This document shows, piece by piece, positions 49,501 through 56,549 of a DNA stretch of 64,000 bases. The stretch is from Candidatus Kapaibacterium sp. (GTDB lineage: Bacteria > Bacteroidota > Ignavibacteria > Kapaibacteriales > UBA7675). Each line of letters opens with the position of its first letter. Within the stretch, counting starts at the first letter, position 1. Below the pieces are notes generated by a model that was given only the letters and a program-made list of their open reading frames with translations, ran no database searches and had not been told where the DNA came from. The DNA lies in NCBI GenBank assembly GCA_028284775.1, contig JANQRB010000132.1, forward strand, positions 1-64,000, in the 5' to 3' direction. A program made the translations under genes and the position numbers.

Positions 49501-52500
49501 GCAGCTTTGCGCTGGTGGGCTACAAGGCGCCTTCATTCATTACGGATATCGAACTTGGCGACCTGGACGGTGACGGCGACCTCGATGCAATTGCCAGCTC
49601 CGATTTAAATAATAAGATAACGCTTCTGCTTAACAAGGGCGACGGCTTCTTCTGCACCAGCGCTATTACGCCTGCTGTGGCCGGTTTTGGCGGTCACGAG
49701 ATCGGCGATCTTGACAATGACGGCGATCTCGATCTTGTCGTCGCAGTCTACAATGGACCGCAGGCGCTCTTCTTCAACAACGGCGACGCAAGTTTCCAGC
49801 ACAGCAGTCTCGCGTCGGCAAGTCCGAATGACCTGGATATGGGCGACTTTGACGGCGACGGCGACCTGGATCTTGTTACTGTCGACGAGAACGGCCCGGA
49901 CGCACTCTGGTTCAATAATGGCGACGGCAGTTTCAGCAGCAGCAGCTTTGTCTCAGGTATCAATACTGCTATTGCGGTTGGTGATCTGGATGCCGATGGC
50001 GATCTCGATTTTATGACTGCCAACCAGTATGGCATTTTTTATGGCGAGAGCAACCAGCTCTGGCTGAATAATGGCGACGGCAGCTTCAGCAGCAGCAGCT
50101 ACGACTCTGTCAGCAGTACGATTGCCGAAATGGGCGATCTCGATGGCGACGGCGATCTCGATCTCGTTCTGTTCGACGATAGTAATACGACGGCGCTATG
50201 GTTTAACCTGGCGCCGCCGCTTATCAGCGCGGTCTCGCCTAACAGCACGACCGCCAGTCTGGCGCCGGCCACTATCGAAGTCCGGGGCGCCGAGCTGGGA
50301 GCGCTCGATGTTCAACTGTCAACGCTCGATGAATTCGGCGTAACGAGCGGGTCCATTGCTGTGCCGGTTACCGAGGAATCGCTGAGCAGCTTTACCGCCG
50401 ATTTGCCTGCCGGCGCATTGGCGACGCGCGGTACCCTGACGCTCACGGTCACGACGCCGGCCGGTTCGACCAGCACGAGCCTGACCGTGCTGAATGACCG
50501 GCCTGTCATTACCACAACGCAGAGTCAGATTAGCATCGCGGAAGATCAGTCGCGGATCCTGCGACTTTCTTTGGGCGATGCCTCGCCGGGCATTGACGGC
50601 CTGACTGTGATACCGCCGGCGGCGGATTTAACGACAATCGCTTCGATTACACAAATCTCCGCGACCGCGGCGACGACCGAATTCCGCATCGTTCCGGTGA
50701 CAAATGTCAATGGCAGCGTCGATCTGACATTCCGAGTCAGCGACGGCGAGCTCGAAAGCTCGACGAGCATCAGCATCGTGGTGGATCCGGTCAACGATCC
50801 GCCGACGATAGCTACGAGCAATACGGCAGTCACTACGCAGGAAGATACGCCTGTCGCCCTGCCTTTTGCGCTGGCCGATATCGATACGCCCTTTGCGAAT
50901 CTAATTTTAACGGCAACGTCGGCCAATCAATCGCTCCTGCCGAATGCCGGGCTCAGCTTCGGCGCGACGGGCGCAACGACGACTCTGTTTGTCGATCCGG
51001 CGACCAATGCTAACGGTACAGCCCCGATTACAGTATTTGTCAACGATGGTGAATTCCTTCGCTCGACGAGTTTTAACCTGACGGTTAATCCGGTTAATGA
51101 TCCGCCGCTAATCAGCACGAACAATACGGCCGTCAGTACTGACGAAGACACTCCTGTCGTGCTGACTTTTGTCCTGGACGATATCGACACGCCCTTCGCA
51201 AATCTGTTGTTAAGCGCGACATCGAGCGATCCGTCCCTGATTGCCGACAGCGGTTTGAGTCTTGGAGCGACCGGGGCGACGACGAGCCTCTTTATCGACC
51301 CGTCGGCCGACGCCAATGGACAGGCGGACATTACAGTGACGGTTGATGACGGGATCTCGACAAGCTCGACCACTTTTACGGTGAAGATTAATCCGGTGGA
51401 CGATCCGCCGCTGATAAGGGTGGCAAACAATCTGGTCCACTGCAACGAGAATGGCGCTACCAGTCTTTCCCTCAGCCTGAGCGATATCGATACACCTGTT
51501 GTGCAATTGCAGATCACCGCCAATTCGGCCGATCCATCCCTGCTCGACAATGGTGGAATTAGTTTAAGCGCCACTGCTGCAACGATGAGTTTGACCCTCA
51601 TTCCGGAATGCGGGCGGAGCGGAATGACGGAAGTGGCATTGACAGTGTCGGATGCCGAATCCAGCCATTCCACGAATTTCACCCTTAACGTCCTGCCGGT
51701 AACATTGCGCATCACGGGCGCCACCTGTGCCTGCCCTAATATTCCTTTAACATACACGGCGGAACCTGGCGAGCCGACAGCAAGCCACGACTGGACTGTC
51801 AGCGGCGGTACGATTATCAGCGGCCAGGGCAGCGGCAGCGTGCAGGTCGTCTGGGAGCAGAATACAAGCGCTTCGCTTACGGTTGTAAGGACGCCACTCG
51901 TTGGCTGCAGTTCTTCGACGCTGATCAATTTCACATCCAAGGAGCTCATCGCCCTGATGGACTACTACCACGCGACCGCCGCGAATCTACCGGTCGCCGA
52001 CAACGATCTCGGCCCCGCCCTGACGCTGCAATCGGTCGGGCAGCCCTACGGCGGCACGGCCTCGATTGTCGACGGCGAGCTACGCTATGAGGAAGACGAA
52101 GGCTTCGCCGGCCTGGAGATCCTTCCCTATATCGTCGACAGCGACGCCTGCCGTTCCACCGGCGCTGTTGTCATTGCCGTCGAAGGCGCTTATGCGCCGG
52201 TTAACACCGAATATCTCGGCATGGTGAAAGATCGCGTCGACGGCGTGCGCGGCCTGCGTGGGGCCTATGCCGTTGCAGTCGCACCCGACGGCCGCTTTGC
52301 TTATGTGGCCGGACGCAGCGATCACTCGATCGCGATCTTTGAGCGCAAGCTCACGACGGCATCGCTGGAGTATCAGGGGCGCGCGCAGAATAACGCCGGC
52401 GGGGTCAAGGGAATTAAATATGTCATGGATCTGGCCATCAGCCCGGACGGCCGTCACCTCTATGCGGCGGGATATGGCGACAATGCCGTAGCGGTCTTTG

Positions 52501-53933
52501 CCATTAACAGTTCCACTGGCGCGCTGAGCTTCCTGGAATCTATTAAACAGGGGCAGACGCTCGGAGGAGAGACGGTCGACGGCCTGACGCGGCCACGCGC
52601 ACTGACGATCAGCCCGGACGGCCGCAACGTCTATGTTAACGCCTACTCCGGTCATTCGCTGGCTGTCTTCCAACGCCTGACGAATGGACGCCTGCTCTTT
52701 CTCGAGCATTTCAAAGACGGCGTCGATGGCGTCGACGGCCTCAGAAGCGCGATCGATGTGGCGGTCAGCCCCGACGGCACTTCCGTTTACACTACGGGCT
52801 ACGGTGATCACGCGCTGGTCCTGTTCAGCCGCAGTCTCGTCGACGGTCGGCTGCGCTACGAAGAGCGCTACAAAGAAGGCAGCGGGGGCATCGACGGACT
52901 TGCCGGGGCGATCGCCGTAGCCATCAGTCCTGACGGTCGCCATGTGTATGCGGCCGGCAAGTCCGACGACGCGCTGGCCTTGTTTAAGCGCGATGTCAGT
53001 ACGGGCACGCTGAGTTATGTGAAGCGATACAAGGACGGCGTGAGTGGAGTGGACGGCCTGAATGGCGTACGAAACCTGCTGGTTTGTCCCGACGGCCGAC
53101 ACGTCTGGGCGGCCGGGACGGATGACAATGCGGTGGCGCTCTTCGATCGCGATCCGGCGTCGGGTGAACTGAGCTGGAGAGAGATGGTCCGGGACGGCGT
53201 CGATGGAGTGGAGGGCCTGAATCAGGTCATCGCCCTGGCGAGCGATCCTTTAAGCGAATGGATCCTTGGCGCGGCCTATCGGGACTATGCGGTGGCGACG
53301 CTGTTCCGTAACCGTGTTCCGGTTGCCGTCAGCGACAATGAAGGCAACATTGCAGTTAACGCGACGGCAACGATCGCTGCGCTGGACAACGATACGGACC
53401 CCGACGAGCACATCTTAACAATTACGCAGGTCAGCGGGGCGACTCTCGGGACGGCGACGATCGCGGGCGGTGGTGCGGAGATCAGCTATTCGGCAGGCGC
53501 GGCAACGGGTGTAGAGAGTATCGATTATACGATCAGCGACGGCCACGGCGGCGAGTCGACGGCGACCGTCAGTATTAGTCTCGTGTTGCCGAAGCAAGGG
53601 ACAGCGCCATTGAATTGGACATCACTCGTAACAGCCGGTTCCGCTATCACGGACCTGGCGTTGCGGCCCAACCCGGTAGTTAAGCAGGGGCGGATTGAAT
53701 TAAGCCTGTCGCGCGCCGTCGAGCTGCGCATCGCCATCGCCGATGTGCACGGTCGGCTCCTAACGACCATCGAAGAGCGCGAATTCAGCGCCGGACGGCA
53801 TTCGCTGCTCTGGCAGGCCGGATTGGAAAGCGGTGCGCGGCTGGCAGCCGGCAGCTACCTGCTGCTTGTGGAAGAATGGAGCGATGATGGGGAGTCTCAG
53901 CGGCTGAGTTTACCCTTCGTGCTTCTGAAATGA
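40593..53933 (+). CDS. Giant secreted FG-GAP propeller protein with T9SS sorting domain
   Basis: 4446 aa. The ATG at 40593 is chosen over 40587 because it aligns with the gene at 63750 and has AAGG at about 9 nt. Residues 1-80 are an unusually long signal: about 60 Arg/Lys-rich residues, then a hydrophobic core ending ALQA before QTP. Seven modules of about 445 residues follow (starting ~83, 521, 968, 1419, 1859, 2302 and 2753). Each is one Big_5/SbsA-like Ig domain plus seven FG-GAP repeats carrying GDLDGDGDLD calcium loops, 49 loops in all, as for integrin-type propellers. Then come an IPT/TIG-like domain (~3208), four cadherin-like domains (~3303-3699), a PKD-like domain, a seven-bladed lactonase-like propeller (~3869-4239), a cadherin-like domain and a type A sorting domain (LALRPNPVV, GSYLLLVEEW). 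Probably a calcium-stabilised surface adhesin. Confidence 0.92.
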   Translation: MKFNKHQIHARLLRRLRKTIRRLARYCFAANGRQTIIRAIARLKKRLAKLTSRLNPLRRPLQLTLPALALWLGTHQALQAQTPIISSVGPQANDPSVVSTANIQVVFNTTMKSSSITGSTIRIYGSQSGFLSASGVFSGNSLRVFDPDVDFKANETISITVTTDAESSGGDNLAAPEVWRFRAGVERGSGLFKEVSLTAIRRSAIALGDLDGDGDIDAIAARESSNTQEILLNNGDASFSSTSLGGRHSRDIVLDDFNGDGALDAVIANENIGLQEIWLGNGDGTFATSAIGGSDSFGVASGDLDGDGDQDVVIANDDDQSQKIWLNNGDGSFSISSFGGGKSRGVAIGDLDGDQDLDVIISNRGNSNNAQEIWLNNGDGTFTSSSFGGGNSRRVALGDLDDDGDLDAIIANYNEAQEVWLNNGNASFQSFTFGAGKSEDVALGDLDADGDLDAVIANYNEAQEIWINDGEAAFSSRDFGGGKSRGVDIADLDGDGDLDVFLANYSTSSQSQGSLWLNFSDMPEVVNVDPAANASAAPRNADIVIEFDDSMDNSTLTTATLPWDGNLIVRGRQSGYRSGDAVISYGGKSVTINPAADFYPGEKITVSVKEARNSLCAPQLETEIFSFRATVEGGSGVFSESTFDIAAMSDVTLGDLDGDGDLDAVLTSDSHEHHIWLNNGDGSFTSSAFGNGQYRRAELGDLDGDGDLDVIQIAYLSNTNAIWLNNGDATFSSSRFGGNSNTKDFDLGDLDGDGDLDVLFANQSNSFGNEMWLNNGDGSFATSSFHTGISQAVAIGDLDGDGDLDALIGSKSGEAHEIWLNNGDASFSIATFADGGILREIVLGDLDGDGDLDALTALATGQGIWINNGDASFSSSSAGSYDSRGVELGDLDGDGDLDAVISNRDNPQEIWLNNGDASFAVRTLGSGRTDGLDIGDLDGDGDLDVVIAHENVSGETKQPADIWFNQSPPKLVSTLPSENDIDVAHNASITLNFDKALDAANFAADTPPADGDVIVYGRQSGFFDPGDDFTFFSGDTKVRFEAATSFRPGEEITVTVKDAPNTKGETMPAPYSFGFRAAVDGGSGEFLERAFHTDGSRDVALGDLDGDGDLDALIVQRHDNNHMHLWLNNGDGSFASSTLQLVTFAQNAALGDLDADGDLDAVVSQGGGFTNLVFWNNGDATFSTASIGSNSNTRGLALGDLDGDGHLDVIFASQSNKQQLIWYNNGDGSFNTAVFGTHSSNDVALGDLDSDGDLDAIIANGDDQAQEIWLNNGDRSFTSSTFGGGNSKGVALGDLDGDGDLDAVVTNSDGLSGQEIWLNNGDASFASSSYHIANAVSVAFGDLDDDKDLDVILANSNEPQSIWFNNGDATFTSSSGGNSTGSSTGLALGDLDGDGDLDAIITNHVGSNPHEDEIWINREAPRIISLNPTTNSNSAVSESDIDIVFSEWMQSTTVVTAVDPADATILVHGSQSGNISTNAVLSATDNHSRVNIDLAGAFKPGELITLTLSGIVSVEELALPKSLSSFRAATAPASGFFAGPTFSGGNQDVDFGDLDGDGDLDAFVVNSFSQDIWLNNGDGTFASNAVGTSRGVAAALGDLDGDGDLDAVVANESFNRSTIWLNNGDASFVTSEFGQTDPSADVALGDLDGDGFLDVIVLSGTNSAGNELWLNNGDASFSSSEFSTRAEAVEIGDLDGDGDLDFVLADADFPNELWLNNGDASFASSTLGSDDNRDVAIGDLDGDGDLDMIFAKFSADGAVLHSNNGDASFSISTLPGSDFMNAVKLGDIDGDGDLDAILGANLGEPIALLNIGAGAFVQRSVSSSRRTRDLDLGDLNGDGVLDLVLANYFSTSDILLGQPTPLIVDVDPQINAVAASTGANIEIEFSVPMDTATLRSSTASTKANLFVYSAQSGQITTQATISYASGNTIVVIDPAESFKPGEEIMVTVTGAQSAINAPLANAYVFAFRAAAQSRVGDFSSSTFSGSQSQGVAVGDLDGDGDLDAVIANDADQAQEIWLNEGRGCFTTDSFGAGNSRDIALGDLDGDGDLDAVVANYVNQAQEIWLNNGDATFSSSTLASGSSTGVALGDLDGDGDLDVAIANGNNLDSELWLNNGDASFSTSDAFDALALDLALGDLDGDGDLDAVFAKNFGQAQEIWFNQGDASFVKETLGGGFSRGLALGDLDGDGDLDAIVANDNQADEIWLNNGDGSFTSSSFGASGSRDVRLGDLDGDGDLDAIIAKHNAAEEIWTNNGDGSFSSSSFGSAAASTALAIGDLDGDGVLDIIVANGGDNRNDIWFSAAQPRVTAFSPSTHAIAVARDADIVIDFSTAVDSAALTSASIPTQASLIVYGMQSGYLNTTASISSTNGDTRIIIDPAAEFYPGEQIDVTIKDITGWPGGGLMKDPVSFGFRAAVDGGPATFNLVALSGGDFPVAARFGDLDGDGDLDIFLANNSYEPSNVLLNNGDGSFVTVANTYKMFGTDVALGDLDGDGDLDALIVSGYGEPALLYVNDGSGSFSESEIGGRLDRRGVEFGDLDSDGDLDVVVANYGGGPYNGGTEIWLNEGNLNFTQRYVGGDGASLDAAVGDLDKDGDLDLVIVNKYEAHQLLLNNGDGIFNDASFGPIGGLDIALGDLDSDGDLDFVVANKNQAQELWLNNGDATFASSLFGDVGSDSQGADFGDVDGDGDLDVIVANKNQAQELWLNNGDATFTSTTIGTGQSVGLTMGDVDGDGDLDALVVNRFGSPMELWFNHPTLQITNLSPSTNANAAPRDGDVVIEFNDAVDASTVTGATITTNANLILFASQTGHITTSASITLSNGNTRVIIDPAEDFRAGEEIALTIRDVRNELAGLPIPAPVVHSFRAAVDAGSALFAPRPLALGTNTNDIAFGDFDGDGDLDFVTSSYTASESRVFLNYGDGSFTPQLQTFNTWTNVAAGDLNGDGKLDIIASGNKLIDNLNVEVLLNNGDGSFALVGYKAPSFITDIELGDLDGDGDLDAIASSDLNNKITLLLNKGDGFFCTSAITPAVAGFGGHEIGDLDNDGDLDLVVAVYNGPQALFFNNGDASFQHSSLASASPNDLDMGDFDGDGDLDLVTVDENGPDALWFNNGDGSFSSSSFVSGINTAIAVGDLDADGDLDFMTANQYGIFYGESNQLWLNNGDGSFSSSSYDSVSSTIAEMGDLDGDGDLDLVLFDDSNTTALWFNLAPPLISAVSPNSTTASLAPATIEVRGAELGALDVQLSTLDEFGVTSGSIAVPVTEESLSSFTADLPAGALATRGTLTLTVTTPAGSTSTSLTVLNDRPVITTTQSQISIAEDQSRILRLSLGDASPGIDGLTVIPPAADLTTIASITQISATAATTEFRIVPVTNVNGSVDLTFRVSDGELESSTSISIVVDPVNDPPTIATSNTAVTTQEDTPVALPFALADIDTPFANLILTATSANQSLLPNAGLSFGATGATTTLFVDPATNANGTAPITVFVNDGEFLRSTSFNLTVNPVNDPPLISTNNTAVSTDEDTPVVLTFVLDDIDTPFANLLLSATSSDPSLIADSGLSLGATGATTSLFIDPSADANGQADITVTVDDGISTSSTTFTVKINPVDDPPLIRVANNLVHCNENGATSLSLSLSDIDTPVVQLQITANSADPSLLDNGGISLSATAATMSLTLIPECGRSGMTEVALTVSDAESSHSTNFTLNVLPVTLRITGATCACPNIPLTYTAEPGEPTASHDWTVSGGTIISGQGSGSVQVVWEQNTSASLTVVRTPLVGCSSSTLINFTSKELIALMDYYHATAANLPVADNDLGPALTLQSVGQPYGGTASIVDGELRYEEDEGFAGLEILPYIVDSDACRSTGAVVIAVEGAYAPVNTEYLGMVKDRVDGVRGLRGAYAVAVAPDGRFAYVAGRSDHSIAIFERKLTTASLEYQGRAQNNAGGVKGIKYVMDLAISPDGRHLYAAGYGDNAVAVFAINSSTGALSFLESIKQGQTLGGETVDGLTRPRALTISPDGRNVYVNAYSGHSLAVFQRLTNGRLLFLEHFKDGVDGVDGLRSAIDVAVSPDGTSVYTTGYGDHALVLFSRSLVDGRLRYEERYKEGSGGIDGLAGAIAVAISPDGRHVYAAGKSDDALALFKRDVSTGTLSYVKRYKDGVSGVDGLNGVRNLLVCPDGRHVWAAGTDDNAVALFDRDPASGELSWREMVRDGVDGVEGLNQVIALASDPLSEWILGAAYRDYAVATLFRNRVPVAVSDNEGNIAVNATATIAALDNDTDPDEHILTITQVSGATLGTATIAGGGAEISYSAGAATGVESIDYTISDGHGGESTATVSISLVLPKQGTAPLNWTSLVTAGSAITDLALRPNPVVKQGRIELSLSRAVELRIAIADVHGRLLTTIEEREFSAGRHSLLWQAGLESGARLAAGSYLLLVEEWSDDGESQRLSLPFVLLK

Positions 53934-53960
53934 TGAAGAAATGATCTGAGGAAGGCAGAG

Positions 53961-53999
53961 CAGCGCCGATGGGATGCAATTTCTTCGGCGCTGTTTTTT
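53961..53999 (+). terminator. Intrinsic terminator of the FG-GAP giant gene
   Basis: CAGCGCCGA (53961-53969) pairs perfectly with TCGGCGCTG (53985-53993) and is followed at once by TTTTTT, 28 nt beyond the stop codon. Confidence 0.92.
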
Positions 54000-54394
54000 A
54001 GGAGGACCGATCTGCTATTCGTTCAAATATGACTGCGAAGCATACCAGGCAATGTAAGGAGAAAACGCGCAGAAGCACAGGGTGAGATCGCCGTCCAGGC
54101 TCACACATTGTTGAAACAATCTATTTGCGCGATGCCAGCAGGCCGCCGCCTGCCTTGTGTGCAGGGAGACAATTTCACGTGCAGCACTTTAGCTCGATGG
54201 GGAATTCACACCTGTTTGAGGCTCGTTTGGAATTATATTAATGCTTCAGGGGCCGAATATCGCCTGACAAACGATGACGGCGGGTGCAGTCTCATAGCAT
54301 GTTTCGAGAACACAATGTTTTTGTAACTTAGCCAGCCGGATGTTGAAGACTTACAGCCCGCCGGCAGAGGCCTAATCACTTTGGCTGATACACA
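54000..54394. other. Intergenic region, nothing recognised
   Basis: Short frames only, none with a ribosome-binding site or family resemblance. The promoter of the TenA-like gene should be here but is not obvious. Confidence 0.5.
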
Positions 54395-55084
54395 ATGAAA
54401 AACAACCGAAGCATCAATGTCGACGCGAATTTTATTGCCCGACACGGCATATCCACGCAGCGGCCCTCGGACAACACCCTGTTTTGGAGAATGTGGGATG
54501 CTTGCCTGGATACGGCGCACAACACACTTAACACCCGCTTTCTGCAGGGAATCAGAAACGGCGATCTTTCTCCGTTGGTTTATGGCGGTTTCAACGTACT
54601 GGACGCTTATTACTGTTTTCACGCCGCGCAGGATTATGTACGGGCGGCGAGTAAGGCCGACGACCCGACCTTGAAAGCTTTCCTGCAGAGAAAGTACAGT
54701 GGCTATCAAAAATACAATGAGACATTCCCCGCGCAGTGGCACATTAAAGATGCCAGTGGAATCGTGCCGGGTGAAACCTGCCAACGCTATTCGGAATTTG
54801 AGTCTCGCGTGGCATCGACTGAAGAAGCGATTTATTGTTTAATCAGCATGATCCCCTGTGAATATTTATGGGCCTGGCTGGGGAAGGAATTGAGCTCCTT
54901 TGCTAGCGAAAGGAATCTCTATGCTCCCTGGATAAGAGGGAATAATGATCCGAACGGCGCATTTGCGATGGGTAATTTTTTAGAGCACTATTGCCAGCAC
55001 CATGTCATTGACGAAAATAAAGCACAGCGGCTGTACAGGCAGGCTATTGAATTCGAATACCAGAACTTCGCAACGGCAACCTAG
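54395..55084 (+). CDS. TenA/THI-4/PQQC-family (thiaminase II-like) protein
   Basis: 229 aa, all helical. The pattern fits the TenA superfamily with a haem-oxygenase-like bundle: NTRFLQGIRNGDLSPLVYGGF near the start, a tyrosine-rich second helix (VLDAYYCFHAAQDYV), an E-rich helix (STEEAIYCLISMIPCEYLWAWLG) and ERNLYAPWI near the end. Classical TenA hydrolyses aminopyrimidine breakdown products of thiamine. Here the active-site Cys/Glu/Tyr set cannot be assigned with certainty, so the substrate may differ. No thiamine gene is adjacent. A related activity or a pure salvage role are both possible. Confidence 0.72.
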   Translation: MKNNRSINVDANFIARHGISTQRPSDNTLFWRMWDACLDTAHNTLNTRFLQGIRNGDLSPLVYGGFNVLDAYYCFHAAQDYVRAASKADDPTLKAFLQRKYSGYQKYNETFPAQWHIKDASGIVPGETCQRYSEFESRVASTEEAIYCLISMIPCEYLWAWLGKELSSFASERNLYAPWIRGNNDPNGAFAMGNFLEHYCQHHVIDENKAQRLYRQAIEFEYQNFATAT

Positions 55085-55441
55085 GAGCTTCAATTCAGGT
55101 CTCGAAAGGAAGCGGGCCGGCCGGCATGCTATCAGTTACATGCTACTGTCGACAGACTTGCAAAGCCAAGGTCCATTTAAACTGCTGACGAAATTTTTCA
55201 CACTGCTGCCTGAGCGAATTCCACCAGAGCGCATTTGGTAATAGAACGTGATTGTGGAAAGTTGGCCATGTAAGCACCAGACCTGAACATTATAATTTTT
55301 GCGGCGAAGTCAAAAATGCAGTGGAGAGAGGAACCGGTGTGGTTCACCCAAAAATAGCCAAACTATGGCGGACGGTTGATAGGAAGTTTCTCTTTAGGTG
55401 CAACCTGTCTTTAGTCGAATGTAATGCAACGCGGCAAAGCT
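55085..55441. other. Intergenic region between convergent genes, nothing recognised
   Basis: No convincing frame, hairpin or repeat. Small frames cross it without ribosome-binding sites. Confidence 0.5.
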
Positions 55442-56155
55442 TCAACTCTTGGCATCGTGAAAAATAATCCCCAGGGTATGGCGCTCGCCGCTGTGGACCC
55501 TGCTGACGCCGTGTTTCATGTTTAATCGGTGATAACCCCGGCTACCCGGCGCCGGCCGGAAACTGGTCGCGAAAATGAGCATGTCACCCTTGCGCGGCTG
55601 CAGCACAATCGCTTCGGATTGCGCCCGCGGGTTTTGCTGTGTAAGGACAAACTCGCCGCCCGTGTAGTCTGCTTCGGGTTCATTCAAAAAGAGCGCCGCC
55701 TGGAGCGGGAAGAAAATGTCGCCGTAGAGATCCTGGTGCAGCGTGTTAAAACCGCCGGGGCCGTATTTCAGGATCAGTGCTGTCGGCAGCTTTTGTTCCT
55801 GTGCGTGACAGAGCATCTGAAACTCCGTGAATCCGGACGGATAGCGCTGATCCAGGCTGAGCATGTCCATCCAGTTGTTGGCCAGGGGGGCAAGCTGCGG
55901 GTAGATGGCGCTGCGTAAACGGTCGACAATATCTGGAAGCGGGTAGCTGTAATACTTGTATTCACCCTGTCCGTAACGGTGCCGTTCCATGATAACCGTC
56001 TTGCGGAAACCTAGCGTGTCGTCGAAGCCCGCAATCAAGTTTCGGCATTCGTCGCCGGGCAAAATTCCGGGCAGAAGAACGTATCCCGACTCGTGGATGT
56101 GATCTCTGGTCGTCTGCCAGTCTAGCGCCGCAATATTAGCTAATGTATCGTTCAT
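55442..56155 (-). CDS. 2-oxoglutarate/Fe(II)-dependent oxygenase
   Basis: 237 aa from the ATG at 56155 (frame open for 40 codons upstream, less protein-like). The iron triad is visible: HQD in FNTLHQDLYGD and the distal His in MKHGVSRVHSG, followed by ERHTLGIIFHD with the Arg expected to bind 2-oxoglutarate. Other family features are GGEFVLTQQNPR, a GD-x-LIFAT strand and FRPAPGSRGYHRL. Such enzymes couple oxidation of 2-oxoglutarate to hydroxylation of protein or small-molecule substrates (the prolyl-4-hydroxylase-like branch). Cytoplasmic. The substrate is unknown and no partner gene is adjacent on the same strand. Confidence 0.88.
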   Translation of the reverse strand: MNDTLANIAALDWQTTRDHIHESGYVLLPGILPGDECRNLIAGFDDTLGFRKTVIMERHRYGQGEYKYYSYPLPDIVDRLRSAIYPQLAPLANNWMDMLSLDQRYPSGFTEFQMLCHAQEQKLPTALILKYGPGGFNTLHQDLYGDIFFPLQAALFLNEPEADYTGGEFVLTQQNPRAQSEAIVLQPRKGDMLIFATSFRPAPGSRGYHRLNMKHGVSRVHSGERHTLGIIFHDAKS

Positions 56156-56549
56156 AGGAATAATGTTTCCGGGCGCAAATCTACGCATAATCGCCACACT
56201 TTGCGATCCGAATATAGCTTCGCTTCCGGGGATTGAATTGAACTCCCGATTCTCCTCCGCGACCAGGTTTTCCACTCAGCGTATTAATCAGTCGGCACTG
56301 TTGTTTTTCATCAGGATGGGTGGCACCCTCAGGTACTGAAGCGAATCAAATTGGTGCATTGACATCGCCGCCGGTCAGACCCGGCCATGCCTGCTAGTGC
56401 TCGTTTCGGTAGATTTATTGTGCTATGACGGAGCTGATCCTCCGCACGAGAGCCTAAGGAAGCCGGCGCCAATAATCATTCGGTGTCGGTTTTTTTAGCT
56501 AATTTTCCGTCACGACACAGAAATGCCGGCACAGATCGTACAGTTGCAA

